Assembly (NCBI GenBank): GCA_001312405.1
Contig: BBDR01000002.1
Coordinates: 372,001 to 436,000 of the forward strand
DNA length: 64,000 nucleotides
Reading direction: 5' to 3'
From: Clostridium sp. NkU-1
GTDB lineage: Bacteria > Bacillota_A > Clostridia > Lachnospirales > Lachnospiraceae
Made by a program: the position numbers and the translations under genes. Below, piece by piece: positions 20,381 through 30,242 of this stretch. The notes beneath the pieces were generated by a model. It did no database searches. It worked only from the letters and a program-made list of their open reading frames with translations, and was not told where the DNA came from. The stretch's first letter is position 1, and each line of letters starts with the position of its first letter.

Positions 20381-20776
20381 ATGAAGAACTATACAATTAC
20401 AGTTAATGGAAATATTTATGACGTAACCGTAGAAGAAGGACCTTCCACAGGCGCACCGGCAGCTGCTAATAAGCCATCAGCCCCTGCTCCTGCTCCCGCT
20501 GCACCAGCACCAGCCCCTGCGCCGGCAGCTTCGGTGAAGGCAGCAAGCACCGGTTCAGAAGGCGGTCTAAAGATAGCAGCTCCCATGCCTGGCAAGATCC
20601 TTGGTGTTAAGGTAAGCCAGGGACAGGCGGTTAAACGGGGGGATGTGCTGATTCTTCTTGAGGCAATGAAGATGGAGAACGAGATCGTAGCACCTTCCGA
20701 TGGAACCGTTGCCAGTGTTAATGTAGCGATCGGTGATTCAGTAGAAGCAGGAGCAACCTTGGCTACATTAAACTAG
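20381..20776 (+). CDS. Biotin carboxyl carrier protein of the decarboxylase
   Basis: Carries CO2 on biotin between the carboxyltransferase and the beta subunit. The 131-residue product has a short N-terminal beta region (Y-T-I-T-V-N-G), a long Pro/Ala linker and a biotinyl domain with the biotin lysine in E-A-M-K-M-E-N. It is intact, 21 nt after the gamma subunit gene, with an AGGAGG site. The Pro/Ala linker is typical of MmdC/GcdC and of OadA C-termini. Confidence 0.9.
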   Translation: MKNYTITVNGNIYDVTVEEGPSTGAPAAANKPSAPAPAPAAPAPAPAPAASVKAASTGSEGGLKIAAPMPGKILGVKVSQGQAVKRGDVLILLEAMKMENEIVAPSDGTVASVNVAIGDSVEAGATLATLN

Positions 20777-20832
20777 TACGGAAGGATCCGCTGTAAACAC
20801 AAACAGGGCGGATCCAATATGGAGGGATTAAC

Positions 20833-21979
20833 ATGGATTATATTAGTAATACATTTACAAATCTTCTTCAGCAGACCGCATTTTTTAACCTGACCGCAGG
20901 AAATATGATCATGATCCTTGTAGCCTTTATATTTTTATACCTGGCTATAAGGAAAGGTTTTGAACCCCTGCTTTTGGTTCCGATTTCCTTTGGTATGCTG
21001 TTGGTTAATATCTACCCGGATATTATGAAGGAGGCTGGAGCGGATGGCTCCGGAGGCGGACTGCTGAATTATTTCTTTAAGCTGGATGAATGGGGCATCC
21101 TGCCGCCCCTGATTTTCATGGGCGTGGGAGCCATGACGGATTTTGGGCCCCTGATCGCCAATCCAAAGAGCTTTCTCCTTGGAGCGGCAGCCCAGTTTGG
21201 TATCTATACTGCGTATTTTCTTGCCATTTTCATGGGCTTTAACGATAAGGCGGCTGCTGCCATCTCCATCATCGGAGGGGCTGACGGACCGACTTCCATA
21301 TTCCTTGCAGGAAAGCTGGGAATGACTTCCCTCATGGGCCCCATTGCGGTTGCGGCTTATTCCTATATGGCGCTGGTGCCCATTATCCAGCCGCCGATCA
21401 TGAAGCTTCTGACCACGGAAAAAGAGAGAAAGATCCGGATGGAGCAGCTTCGTCCTGTATCAAGACTTGAGAGGATCTTATTCCCGATCATCGTAACAAC
21501 GGTAGTATGCCTCATTCTTCCTACAACAGCTCCCCTGGTGGGCATGCTGATGCTTGGAAACTTATTCAAAGAATCCGGCGTGGTGAAGCAGCTGACGGAG
21601 ACTGCAGCAATGCCATGATGTATATCGTAGTTATTCTGTTAGGTACTTCCGTAGGTGCTACTACAAGTGCGGAAGCATTCTTAAACTTAAGCACCATTAA
21701 GATCGTTATTTTAGGTCTGGTGGCATTTGCAGTAGGAACAGCTGCCGGCGTGCTGTTTGGCAAGCTGATGTGCAAGGTTTCCGGCGGCAAAGTGAATCCC
21801 CTTATCGGCTCCGCAGGCGTATCTGCGGTTCCTATGTCAGCCCGTGTATCCCAGAAGGTGGGCGCTGAGGCAGATCCTACCAACTTCCTGCTGATGCATG
21901 CCATGGGACCAAACGTGCAGGTGTTATCGGTACTGCAGTTGCGGCTGGTACATTTATGGCAATATTCGGAGTAAGATAA
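20833..21979 (+). CDS. oadB: Na+-translocating decarboxylase beta subunit (frameshifted)
   Basis: Polytopic membrane subunit that decarboxylates carboxybiotin and exports Na+. Family markers are the long region around [10 protein letters not shown] and the catalytic/Na+ motif [13 protein letters not shown]. The C-terminal part has [17 protein letters not shown] and [14 protein letters not shown]. Single bases are missing near 21605 and 21915 (a G); after repair the protein is ~382 residues, normal for OadB/MmdB. The true stop is at 21977-21979. Confidence 0.9.
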
Positions 21980-22046
21980 CTTTCCCATGGAAAAGCTTTA
22001 AGCCTTTCCTGTAATCAGAAGAATTGACAAACATGGAGGTAAGACA

Positions 22047-23459
22047 ATGGCAGAAATAGAGAAAAAGCCGGTTAAGATTGTAGAGACAGTCCTTCGTGAC
22101 GCTCATCAGTCTTTGTTTGCTACAAGAATGACAACCGAGCAGATGCTTCCCATCATCGGGAAGATGGACCAGGTTGGTTATCATGCAGTAGAATGCTGGG
22201 GCGGTGCAACCTTTGACGCATGCCTGCGTTTCTTAAAGGAAGATCCCTGGATGAGGCTGAGAAAATTAAGGGATGGATTTAAGAATACAAAGCTGCAGAT
22301 GCTGTTTCGTGGACAGAACATCCTGGGCTATAATCATTATTCCGATGATGTGGTAGAGTATTTTGTCCAGAAATCCCTTGCTAACGGCATTGATATTATC
22401 CGGATTTTTGATTGCTTTAACGATCTGCGCAACTTACAGACTGCGGTGACTGCATGCAATAAAGAAAAAGGCCATGCACAGGTTGCTTTAAGCTATACCC
22501 TGGGAGAAGCTTATACCCTGGATTACTGGAAGGACATTGCAAAGAGGATCGAGGATATGGGTGCTGATTCCATCTGTATCAAAGACATGGCAGGCCTTTT
22601 AACACCGTACAAGGCTGATGAGCTGGTACGGGCGTTAAAGGAATCCACAAAGCTCCCAATTGATTTACACACCCACTACACTTCCGGCGTTGCTTCCATG
22701 ACCTATTTAAAGGCGGTTGAAGCAGGCTGTGATATCATTGATACTGCTATGTCACCTCTTGCCCTTGGAACCAGCCAGCCGGCTACTGAGGTCATGGTTG
22801 AGACCTTCCGCGGCACGGCCTATGATACGGGTTATGATCAGAACCTGTTGGCGGAAATCTGCACATACTTCCAGCCCGTCAGAGAGGAAGCATTAAAGAG
22901 CGGCCGCTTAAATCCAAAGGTACTTGGCGTGGACATCAAGACCCTTCAGTATCAGGTGCCTGGCGGCATGCTTTCCAACCTGGTGAGCCAGTTAAAGGAA
23001 GCCGGTCAGGAAGACAAGTATATGGAAGTGCTGCAGGAAATTCCAAAGGTAAGGAAAGACTTTGGGGAACCGCCTCTTGTTACTCCGTCTTCCCAGATCG
23101 TGGGTACCCAGGCTGTTTTAAATGTCATTAGCGGTGAACGGTATAAGATGGTAACAAAAGAGACAAAGAAGATTTTCATGGGCGAGTTCGGACAGACGGT
23201 GAAACCATTTAATGCGGAAGTCCAGAAGAAGATCATCGGCGATGAGAAGCCGATCACCTGCCGCCCGGCCGATTTGATTCCACCCCAGCTTCCTCAGTTT
23301 GAGAAGGAATGCGCACAGTGGAAGCAGCAGGATGAAGATGTGCTTTCCTACGCATTGTTTCCAACAGTTGCCAAGGAATTCTTCCAGTACCGGGAGGCAC
23401 AGCAGACCGGCGTGGATTCTGCTCTGGCAGATAAGGAAAATAAGGCTTATCCGGTATAA
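22047..23459 (+). CDS. oadA: Oxaloacetate decarboxylase / pyruvate carboxylase-type alpha subunit (no biotin domain)
   Basis: Carboxyltransferase that removes CO2 from oxaloacetate, giving pyruvate, and passes it to the separate biotin carrier. The intact 470-residue product contains the HMGL-like TIM barrel opening R-D-A-H-Q-S-L-F-A-T-R, the Zn-ligand region D-L-H-T-H, and the PYC_OADA conserved domain. The usual C-terminal biotinyl domain is absent, consistent with the separate carrier gene at 20381. The start has a TGGAGG site 9-10 nt upstream. It is the last gene of the operon; a strong terminator follows. Confidence 0.92.
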   Translation: MAEIEKKPVKIVETVLRDAHQSLFATRMTTEQMLPIIGKMDQVGYHAVECWGGATFDACLRFLKEDPWMRLRKLRDGFKNTKLQMLFRGQNILGYNHYSDDVVEYFVQKSLANGIDIIRIFDCFNDLRNLQTAVTACNKEKGHAQVALSYTLGEAYTLDYWKDIAKRIEDMGADSICIKDMAGLLTPYKADELVRALKESTKLPIDLHTHYTSGVASMTYLKAVEAGCDIIDTAMSPLALGTSQPATEVMVETFRGTAYDTGYDQNLLAEICTYFQPVREEALKSGRLNPKVLGVDIKTLQYQVPGGMLSNLVSQLKEAGQEDKYMEVLQEIPKVRKDFGEPPLVTPSSQIVGTQAVLNVISGERYKMVTKETKKIFMGEFGQTVKPFNAEVQKKIIGDEKPITCRPADLIPPQLPQFEKECAQWKQQDEDVLSYALFPTVAKEFFQYREAQQTGVDSALADKENKAYPV

Positions 23460-23467
23460 TATTCATC

Positions 23468-23500
23468 AAAAAGGTCTCCCGATTCCGGGAGGCCTTTTTT
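23468..23500 (+). terminator. Terminator of the decarboxylase operon
   Basis: AAAAAGG-CTCCC pairs with GGGAG-CCTTTTTT in a hairpin, followed by TTCTT, just after oadA. Confidence 0.85.
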
Positions 23501-23657
23501 CTTAAGTCTAAAGATTTTCTTACAAATAATTCCATTTGTCTGAACTTTAGCTGATTCAGTTGACACATGGTATCATTTGTCATTATAATAAATAAATGTA
23601 TTATTTACATATAATTGGAAATTTATAAAATTCAAGAGGACTTATTGGGAGAAACAG

Positions 23658-25985
23658 ATGAAAAAGTATAAAAAAAGCTCGTAAGATGGCCGTCATTCTG
23701 GCCAGCGTCCTGGTGATGGACTCTTATATGGGAGCGGTTTCGCCATACATAAATGCTTATGCTTATACGGAAAAGGCTGCAACGGTAAATGCCACCACAT
23801 TGAATGTGAGAAGCGGTCCGGGTACGACCTATTCAGTCGTTACAAAATTAACAAATGGAGCATCGGTGACAGTGATCGATGAAAAAAACGCTTCGGATGG
23901 AGCACTCTGGTATCAGATCCGGGTATCCGGTTCCGGCGGCCAGGCAGTTACCGGATATGTTTCCAAAAGCTATCTTAAGTTTCCTGCCTCCTATACCAAT
24001 GATGCGGATTTTGAGTCCTGGCTTACTGCGGAAGGGTTTCCGGAAAGCTATAAGGTAAAGCTTCGTACGCTGCATGCCCAGTATCCCAAGTGGGTATTCC
24101 GCGCCCAGCATACAAACCTGGACTGGAACACAGCCGTTAAGGAAGAAAGCCAGGTAGGAAAGACCCTGGTCCACACGAACAGCCTGTCATCCTGGAAATC
24201 TACGGTAGATGGTGCTTATAACTGGGACACCAGTACATGGATCGGATATGACGGAAGCAGCTGGGTCACAGCATCAGGGGATATTGTAAAATATTATATG
24301 GATCCCAGAAACTTCCTTGATGAGACCAATGTATTCCAATTTATGACCCACACCTATGACAGCAATAAGCATACGGCAGAAGGATTAAAGACCATGGTAA
24401 AGGGTACGTTTTTATCCGGAGAATCGTCCGGCGGAAGCAGTAACCCGGGAAATACGGACAATTCTTCCGGCGGCGGCAGTGTTATAGGGCCAGGGGCGGT
24501 CATTGGACCGGGAGCGGCTGTTAACCCCGGTACAGGGGCAGCATCGGGAACTGATTCAGGAAAGGCCAGCCTGGAAGGGCCGCAGGCTTCCATAACCCCT
24601 AAAAACCTTCCCATTGTCATGGAATACGGGCCAGGTGCCAGCCTTACAGGGCCATCCTCATCAAATACCAATACCACTGGAACGGTAACAGGCAGCAGTG
24701 CCTATGTGAACATGATCATGAACGCGGCGTCCCAGTCAGGGGTGAACCCTTACGTCCTTGCAGCATGATCATCCAGGAGCAGGGATCTTCGGGAGCAGGA
24801 AAAAGCATCTCTGGCACAGAATCCGGTTATGAAGGATATTATAATTTTTTTTAATATAGAAGCATATCAATCCGGAAATATGACCGCGGTGCAAAGAGGC
24901 TTATGGTGGGCGTCCCAGTCCGGCAATTATGAAAGGCCATGGAATTCTCCAGAAAAATCAATTTTAGGCGGAGCGTTCTATTATGGTAATAACTATGTAA
25001 AAGTTGGGCAGGATACCTTTTATCTGAAGAAGTTTAATGTACAGGGGTCTAATTTATATAAACACCAGTATATGACCAATGTGCAGGGAGCTGCATCAGA
25101 GGGTGCTGTTTATTCAAAAGCCTATAACAGTGATATGAAACAGACAGAGCTTGAATTTAAGATACCGGTTTATAACAACATGCCTGAAAGTGCCTGCAGC
25201 CAGCCTACGGGCGACGGCAATCCAAACAATAAGCTGTCTGGCTTAAGTGTGGAGGGATTTGCCATGACTCCTACCTTTAGCCGTGATACCCTTGAATACA
25301 ACTTAATTGTGGATCCCGCAGTATCAAGCATTAACGTGTATGCAACTGCCCTCAGTTCTTTGGCTTCTGTCAAAGGGACAGGGACCATATCGCTTTCAAG
25401 CGGCAATAATGATATCAAGGTGGCGGTTACTGCCCAAAATGGAAGTGTCAGGGAATACATCCTTCATGTAGTGCGCCAGAACAACGGCCCGACTTATTCA
25501 TCAGGCGTTGGTACAGGAACAGGCTCCGGAGGCAATACTTCTTCCGACTCCGGAGGCAATGGCTCTTCCGGCCCTGGCGGCAGCATCGGCCCAGGAGTAT
25601 CCAAGCCTCCCGGTACGGATCATGCAGGAACACCGGCGGAAGCAATGTGACCATAGCTCCCAATGGCTCTGCGAACATGTCCGTTCAGACTTCTACGGGA
25701 GTCATAGCCCAGGGACCTGGAGCCGACATCAAGGTGACGGAAGCTGCCACAAGCAGTCCGCAGCAGACCCAGGCTCCTGCCGCAGGCCAGTCCTCCTCCA
25801 ATGCAAAAGGAGATATTAATGGGGACGGAAAAATAAACAGCCTGGATGTTCTGAAGCTTCAGCGTTACCTTCTGAATTTGGAAACCATATCTGAGAAGGG
25901 GAAGCTGGCAGCTGATTTAAATGGAGACGGCAAGGTGAATTCACAGGATCTTCTGCTTTTGCAGAAAAAAATCCTCGGACTTTAA
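23658..25985 (+). CDS. Secreted SH3/glucosaminidase autolysin with C-terminal dockerin (frameshifted)
   Basis: Cell-wall hydrolase (GH73-type N-acetylglucosaminidase, inferred). Order: signal peptide; bacterial SH3 domain at residues ~35-105 (T-L-N-V-R-S-G-P-G-T-T-Y); a ~130-residue pre-domain; a Gly/Ser/Pro linker; the catalytic region with I-I-Q-E-Q-G near nucleotide 24775 (probable catalytic Glu); a cadherin-like beta-sandwich near 25240-25480; another linker; and two dockerin type I repeats, D-I-N-G-D-G-K-I-N-S-L-D and D-L-N-G-D-G-K-V-N-S-Q-D, each a calcium loop. The frame breaks at an A7 run near 23670 and at missing bases near 24766, 25630 and possibly elsewhere. Repaired length is ~775 residues. 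The cohesin gene follows 24 nt downstream. Confidence 0.85.
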
Positions 25986-26009
25986 AGTCCAACAGAAATA
26001 GGAGACAAT

Positions 26010-27814
26010 ATGAATAGGAAACTAAAAAAACTGACGGCTGGTTTTATGCTGGCCTGTGTGATTGCCATATCCTGTCCTGCCGGACGGCTGGTATCCTGGG
26101 CCGCAGATGCCAAGATCGCGTTTTCTGACCCATCGGTCATGGTGGGGAACGAAGTAACCGTAAACATGAAAGTGACCAGTGACAGCGCCCTGGGTACAGC
26201 GGAAATCATGCTGGCTTATGATCCGAATATTTTGGAGTTTGTCAGCGGAACCAATGCAAATGGCGGCGCAGGGGCGATTAAGGTCTTAGGAACCATGGAT
26301 TCCGCCAATCAGAAGGCATTTAGCTTTACCTTGAAGTTTAAGGCTCTGCAGGCGGGAAATACCCAGATCAGCGTAACTTCCCAGGAAATCTATGATGTGG
26401 ATTCCCAGGCGGTTTCGCTCAGCAAGCAGGGGAATTCATCGGTTAAGGTCACCTCTCCTGCCACATATTCAAAAGATGCAACACTGAAATCATTAAAAAT
26501 TTCTCCAGGGACCCTGACTCCGGCGTTTTCTGCTGCTGTTGACAGCTATACGGCAGAGGTTGACGCTGACACAGTGGACCTGGTAGTCAATGCAGTGGCA
26601 GCCAATGCCGGCGCCCATGTAACTCTTCAGGGAGAAAAGGCTTAAAGGCCGGAGAAAACCAGGTGGTTGTCAAGGTAACTGCAGAGGATGGGCAGACCGT
26701 TAAGAATTATACCATTCAGGTTAAAAAGGCAGAGGGTGGAGAAACAGTCCCTGCCACAGGAGGAAGTACAGAAACGTCTGAGGCCGAATTCGGCGAGGCA
26801 GCGGTGACCATAAACGGAACGGAATACAGCATTGCTTCATCCTTTGATGAAGCAGCCCTTCCCGAAGGCTTTGAGTCTCAGACTTATTCCTATAAAGGAA
26901 CAGAAGTCATGGCCGGAAAAGGACTGGAAAAAGACCTGCTTCTGCTTTATTTAAAGGATTCAGGAGGAAATGGCGGCTTCTACATTTACAATGAAGGCTC
27001 TGATTCCTGGGCCCAGTTCGTACAGGTAGAGACCATTGCAAAGGCCATTGTCATCATTCCTCTTGACAAGGATACGGTTGTGCCGGAAGGCTTCCATGAA
27101 CGGCAGGCCGATATCGACGGCGCACGAGTGACCGGCTGGGTGGAAAACTCAGAGGCTGAGCCTCAGTACTGCCTGTTCTATGCAATGAACTGGAACGGAG
27201 AAAAGAGTTTCTACCGTTATGATCTTTCTGAAAAGACCATTCAAAAATACTATGCCTCCGGGGTTTCCAATAGTAAGTATGTGGAAATGGCAAACACATA
27301 CGACCGGCTGACCAGGGATTATTACAGGCAGTTCTACATTTTAATTGCAGTGAGCGTGGCGGCTCTTGGCCTGCTGGTTGCTGTGATCGTCCTTGTAAGA
27401 AAAGGAAACGGATCAGGCCCGATCCTGCCAGGCAGGGACAGCTCCGGTAAAGGAAAGGAACCTAAACCGGCTGATGACAGACTGTGGGATGAGCCGGAGG
27501 AAGAAATCCCTACAAGCAAGATCAAAAGATACAGCAGGGAAGAGTTTGACAGACAAAACTTAAGAACCGGACTGGATCCGGAATACCAGGAAGAATATGT
27601 GGACGAGCCTGATTACGGTGACGGGGAAGAAGCAGAAATCCGGGACGAGGATGATTTCATTGAGGAAGCCAGCCTGGAAGAATTAGAACGGGACCTGACA
27701 TCTTCTGTGGAAGACCATTCCGGGAAACCAAAGGGAAAAGGCGGCCAAAGACAGGACTATAGAGAGCCTGCAAAGGACGAGGACGACTTTGAGTTTCTGG
27801 ATCTGGATGATTAA
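26010..27814 (+). CDS. Membrane-anchored cohesin-domain protein (frameshifted)
   Basis: Likely receptor for dockerin-bearing proteins on the outer face of the membrane. Order: signal peptide; a cohesin domain (residues ~32-150) with G-N-E-V-T-V-N-M-K-V, L-A-Y-D-P-N-I-L-E-F and A-F-S-F-T-L-K-F-K-A; a cadherin-like beta-sandwich; a ~190-residue extracytoplasmic domain I do not recognise; a single TM helix near nucleotides 27340-27400; and a ~135-residue acidic, Asp/Glu-rich cytoplasmic tail ending E-F-L-D-L-D-D. One T is missing near 26650. It lies directly after the dockerin-bearing autolysin, with a terminator after it, so the two form a bicistronic unit. Confidence 0.82.
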
Positions 27815-27844
27815 AGAATTATATACAATTAGAATGATAATGAT

Positions 27845-27876
27845 GAAAGCACCTGAATGAAGGTGCTTTCGTTATT
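27845..27876 (+). terminator. Terminator after cohesin gene
   Basis: GAAAGCACCT / AGGTGCTTTC with a 6-nt loop is followed by GTTATT. Confidence 0.75.
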
Positions 27877-28004
27877 GGCTTTTATTATAGGGAACCGATA
27901 TAAAAAATCAATTTATAATTTAAGAAATCTGACCATATAATGACCAGCAGGACGGATCGCATGTGACGTTTAAAAAGGGGAATGATGCCAATTAATATTT
28001 TATG

Positions 28005-28033
28005 TTGAAAAAGGCAATAGGTTGTGCTATTAT
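28005..28033 (+). promoter_or_regulatory. Promoter of the gntR-mcsA-mcsB-clpC operon
   Basis: TTGAAA (28005-28010) and TATTAT (28028-28033) have an ideal 17-bp spacing and sit 35 bp before the GntR start codon. Upstream, 27930-27947 read on the minus strand contains GGTCATT and GGTCAGA 11 bp apart. This is near but not equal to the CtsR heptad pair, which has a 10-bp period. Confidence 0.65.
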
Positions 28034-28067
28034 GTGTATAACAGATATAACGAAAGATGGTGAAAAT

Positions 28068-28454
28068 ATGTTCTTACAAATTGATTTTAACAGTGATGAA
28101 GCAATATATATCCAGCTTCGGAACCAGATAATCATAGGAATCGCCACTGAAAGTATAAGAGAAGGAGACCCCCTGCCTTCCGTGCGCCAGATGGCCGACA
28201 ACATAGGTATTAATATGCATACGGTAAATAAGGCGTACTCTGTGCTGAAACAGGAAGGGTTCGTTAAGCTGGACCGCCGTAAAGGGGCTGTAGTGTCCCT
28301 GGACGTGGATAAAATCCAGGTCCTTGATGAAATGCGCAAAGATTTAGGAGTTGTGCTTGCCAGAGGAGTCTGTAAAAATGTGTCATGTGAAGAGGTTCAC
28401 CAGCTGGTTGATGAAATATTCCAGTCATTTTTAAGGGGCCAGAGGGAAGAGTGA
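28068..28454 (+). CDS. GntR/YtrA-family transcriptional regulator
   Basis: Cytoplasmic repressor of the short YtrA subtype: an N-terminal winged HTH (residues ~10-75, with I-Y-I-Q-L-R-N-Q-I and L-P-S-V-R-Q-M-A) and a ~50-residue helical tail without a large ligand domain. The ATG at 28068 is used because it lies after the mapped promoter; an upstream start at 28002 would precede it. The 128-residue product is intact. It is 22 nt from mcsA, where many Firmicutes carry ctsR, so it may be the local regulator of the mcsA-mcsB-clpC stress operon. That role is inferred from position only. Confidence 0.85.
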   Translation: MFLQIDFNSDEAIYIQLRNQIIIGIATESIREGDPLPSVRQMADNIGINMHTVNKAYSVLKQEGFVKLDRRKGAVVSLDVDKIQVLDEMRKDLGVVLARGVCKNVSCEEVHQLVDEIFQSFLRGQREE

Positions 28455-28476
28455 TTCACTGGATTGGAGGTTCATT

Positions 28477-29104
28477 ATGTTATGTGAAAGATGTAAAATT
28501 CGTGAAGCAAATATACAATATACAGAAGTTGTAAATGGCACAAGGAAAGAGCATCATTTTTGTGCCAGTGTGCAAAAGAGATGGATTTTGGCGTGTACGC
28601 AGCTATTTTTGACGGAGAGTTTCCTTTAGGAAAGCTGCTTTCCGGCCTTTTGGGAATTGAAGATACAGATCAGGAGCCGGATAAGCTCCATCAGATCATG
28701 TGCCGACCTGTGGGACTGGGTACGATGAATTTGTCAGAGACAGCAGGTTCGGCTGTGCAGATTGTTACAGTGTGTTCGGCCCTCTGATGGAAGAGAGCTT
28801 AAAGCAGCTCCATGGAAATCTCATCCATACGGGAAAAACACCGCTTTACCAGAGGCAGGACTACATGAACCTAAGACTGGGAACAGGGGAAGAAGGAGAC
28901 ACTTCTGAAGAAGCTGCTTCCGGCTCTCAGAACGGCCATTCTGAGGCCATGCCGCTGTACCCGAAAAGCGTGGGCAACCGTGAGGAAATCTTTCAGTGGG
29001 ATGCCAGATTAAAGGAAGCCCTGCGCTTTGAGGATTACGAGATGGCAGCCGTATGCCGTGACAAGATAAGAGAGCTGAAGAAAGGAAATGAGACAGATGC
29101 TTAG
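28477..29104 (+). CDS. mcsA: McsA, zinc-finger activator of the McsB arginine kinase (frameshifted)
   Basis: Zinc-binding adaptor that stimulates McsB. The start M-L-C-E-R-C follows GGAGG. Four CxxC-type pairs appear once the frame is repaired: C-E-R-C, C-A-Q-C, C-P-T-C and C-A-D-C. The C-terminal UVR motif is at nucleotides ~29000-29090 (L-K-E-A-L-R-F-E-D-Y-E-M-A-A-V-C-R-D-K-I). One C is missing near 28565 and one near 28702; repaired length is ~209 residues. The stop overlaps the start of mcsB. Confidence 0.88.
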
Positions 29105-30127
29105 ATGGTTTGAACAGAAGGACACTGGTCGGCCTGGAGTAATAAGCAGCCGGATCCGCCTGGTCAGGAACTGGCAGGATTACCGGTTTCCTGCAGCCCT
29201 TGATGAAAAGGAAAGCAGCGAGCTGGTCCACAGGCTGGAGTTTGGCTTAAAGGATTTAGGCAAGGCAGAAGGAAAGAATTTTGAGTTTGCCATGCTTGGG
29301 GAGCTGGAAGAGCTGGACCGGGTGGCTCTTAAAGAGCGGAGGGTCCTTAATTCGGCAGCCGTTTCCAATAAGAAACCTGCCGGCATTCTTATCTCCGAGA
29401 ATGAAGATACAGGCATTGTACTTAACTGCGATGACCACATCCGGATCCAGCTTCTTCAGATGGGACTTCATCTGGAAGAGCTTTGGGAAAGGGCGGACAG
29501 AATTGATGATTATATCAATGAACGGTTTCCATATGCATTTGATGACCGTTACGGTTATCTCACTTCCTTTCCCACCAATATGGGGACCGGCTTAAGGGCA
29601 TCGGTGGTGGTGCACCTTCCATGCTGTCCCAGGGAAGAAAGTTCCAGGGCCTTATCAGTGATATGGGCCGGTTTGGGGCTTCCATCCGGGGTGTTCATGG
29701 GGAAAGGGATGAGAACTTTGGTTCCCTTTATGAGATATCAAACCAGAAGACCCTGGGCCAGACGGAGCGGGAGATCCTGGATACGGTTTCAAAGGCAGCC
29801 ATCCAGCTGACCAACCAGGAGTTTCAGGTAAGAAAGCTTTCTCTCCAGAGGCACAGAGGCGAGAGAGAGGATGAGGTATACAAATCCTATGGAGTATTAA
29901 AATACTCCAGAAGGCTGACTTCCAGGGACGCCATGATTTTCCTATCACAGATCATGGCAGGACTGGCAGACGGCCTGATCCATACGGAGGAAGATTTTTC
30001 CGTCTACCGCCTGATGCTTGGAATCCAGCCGGCGAATTTACAGAAGCTTTCAGATCGTCCATTAAACAAGGAAGAGCTGGATGGAGCCAGGGCGGAATTT
30101 ATCGGTCGAGAATTACCGGAGCTGTAA
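29097..30127 (+). CDS. mcsB: Protein arginine kinase (frameshifted)
   Basis: Phosphorylates arginines on misfolded proteins and on CtsR, marking them for ClpCP. ATP:guanido phosphotransferase family: early S-S-R-I-R-L-V-R-N segment, N-C-D-D-H-I-R-I-Q around nucleotide 29430 (N-E-D-D/N-C-D-D-H motif), F-P-T-N-M-G-T-G-L-R-A-S, and R-G-V-H-G-E. The ATG at 29097 is preferred over 29088 from its spacing to AAAGGA. One C is missing near 29619; the repaired length of ~344 residues is typical. It overlaps mcsA. Confidence 0.9.
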
Positions 30128-30242
30128 GAAATACGCTTTGCGGGTTTCTTACAGCTAATCGGGGCAGCCGCCGAATGAACATGCCTGCATGTTCACCCGG
30201 CTCGCTGCCCGCGTAAATTAAAATGACAGGAGGATTGCATTT

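Noticed and set aside
27930..27947. CtsR operator
   Set aside because: The two GGTCA elements are 11 bp apart rather than 10, and the second halves are not the canonical AAA; it is kept only as context for the GntR finding.
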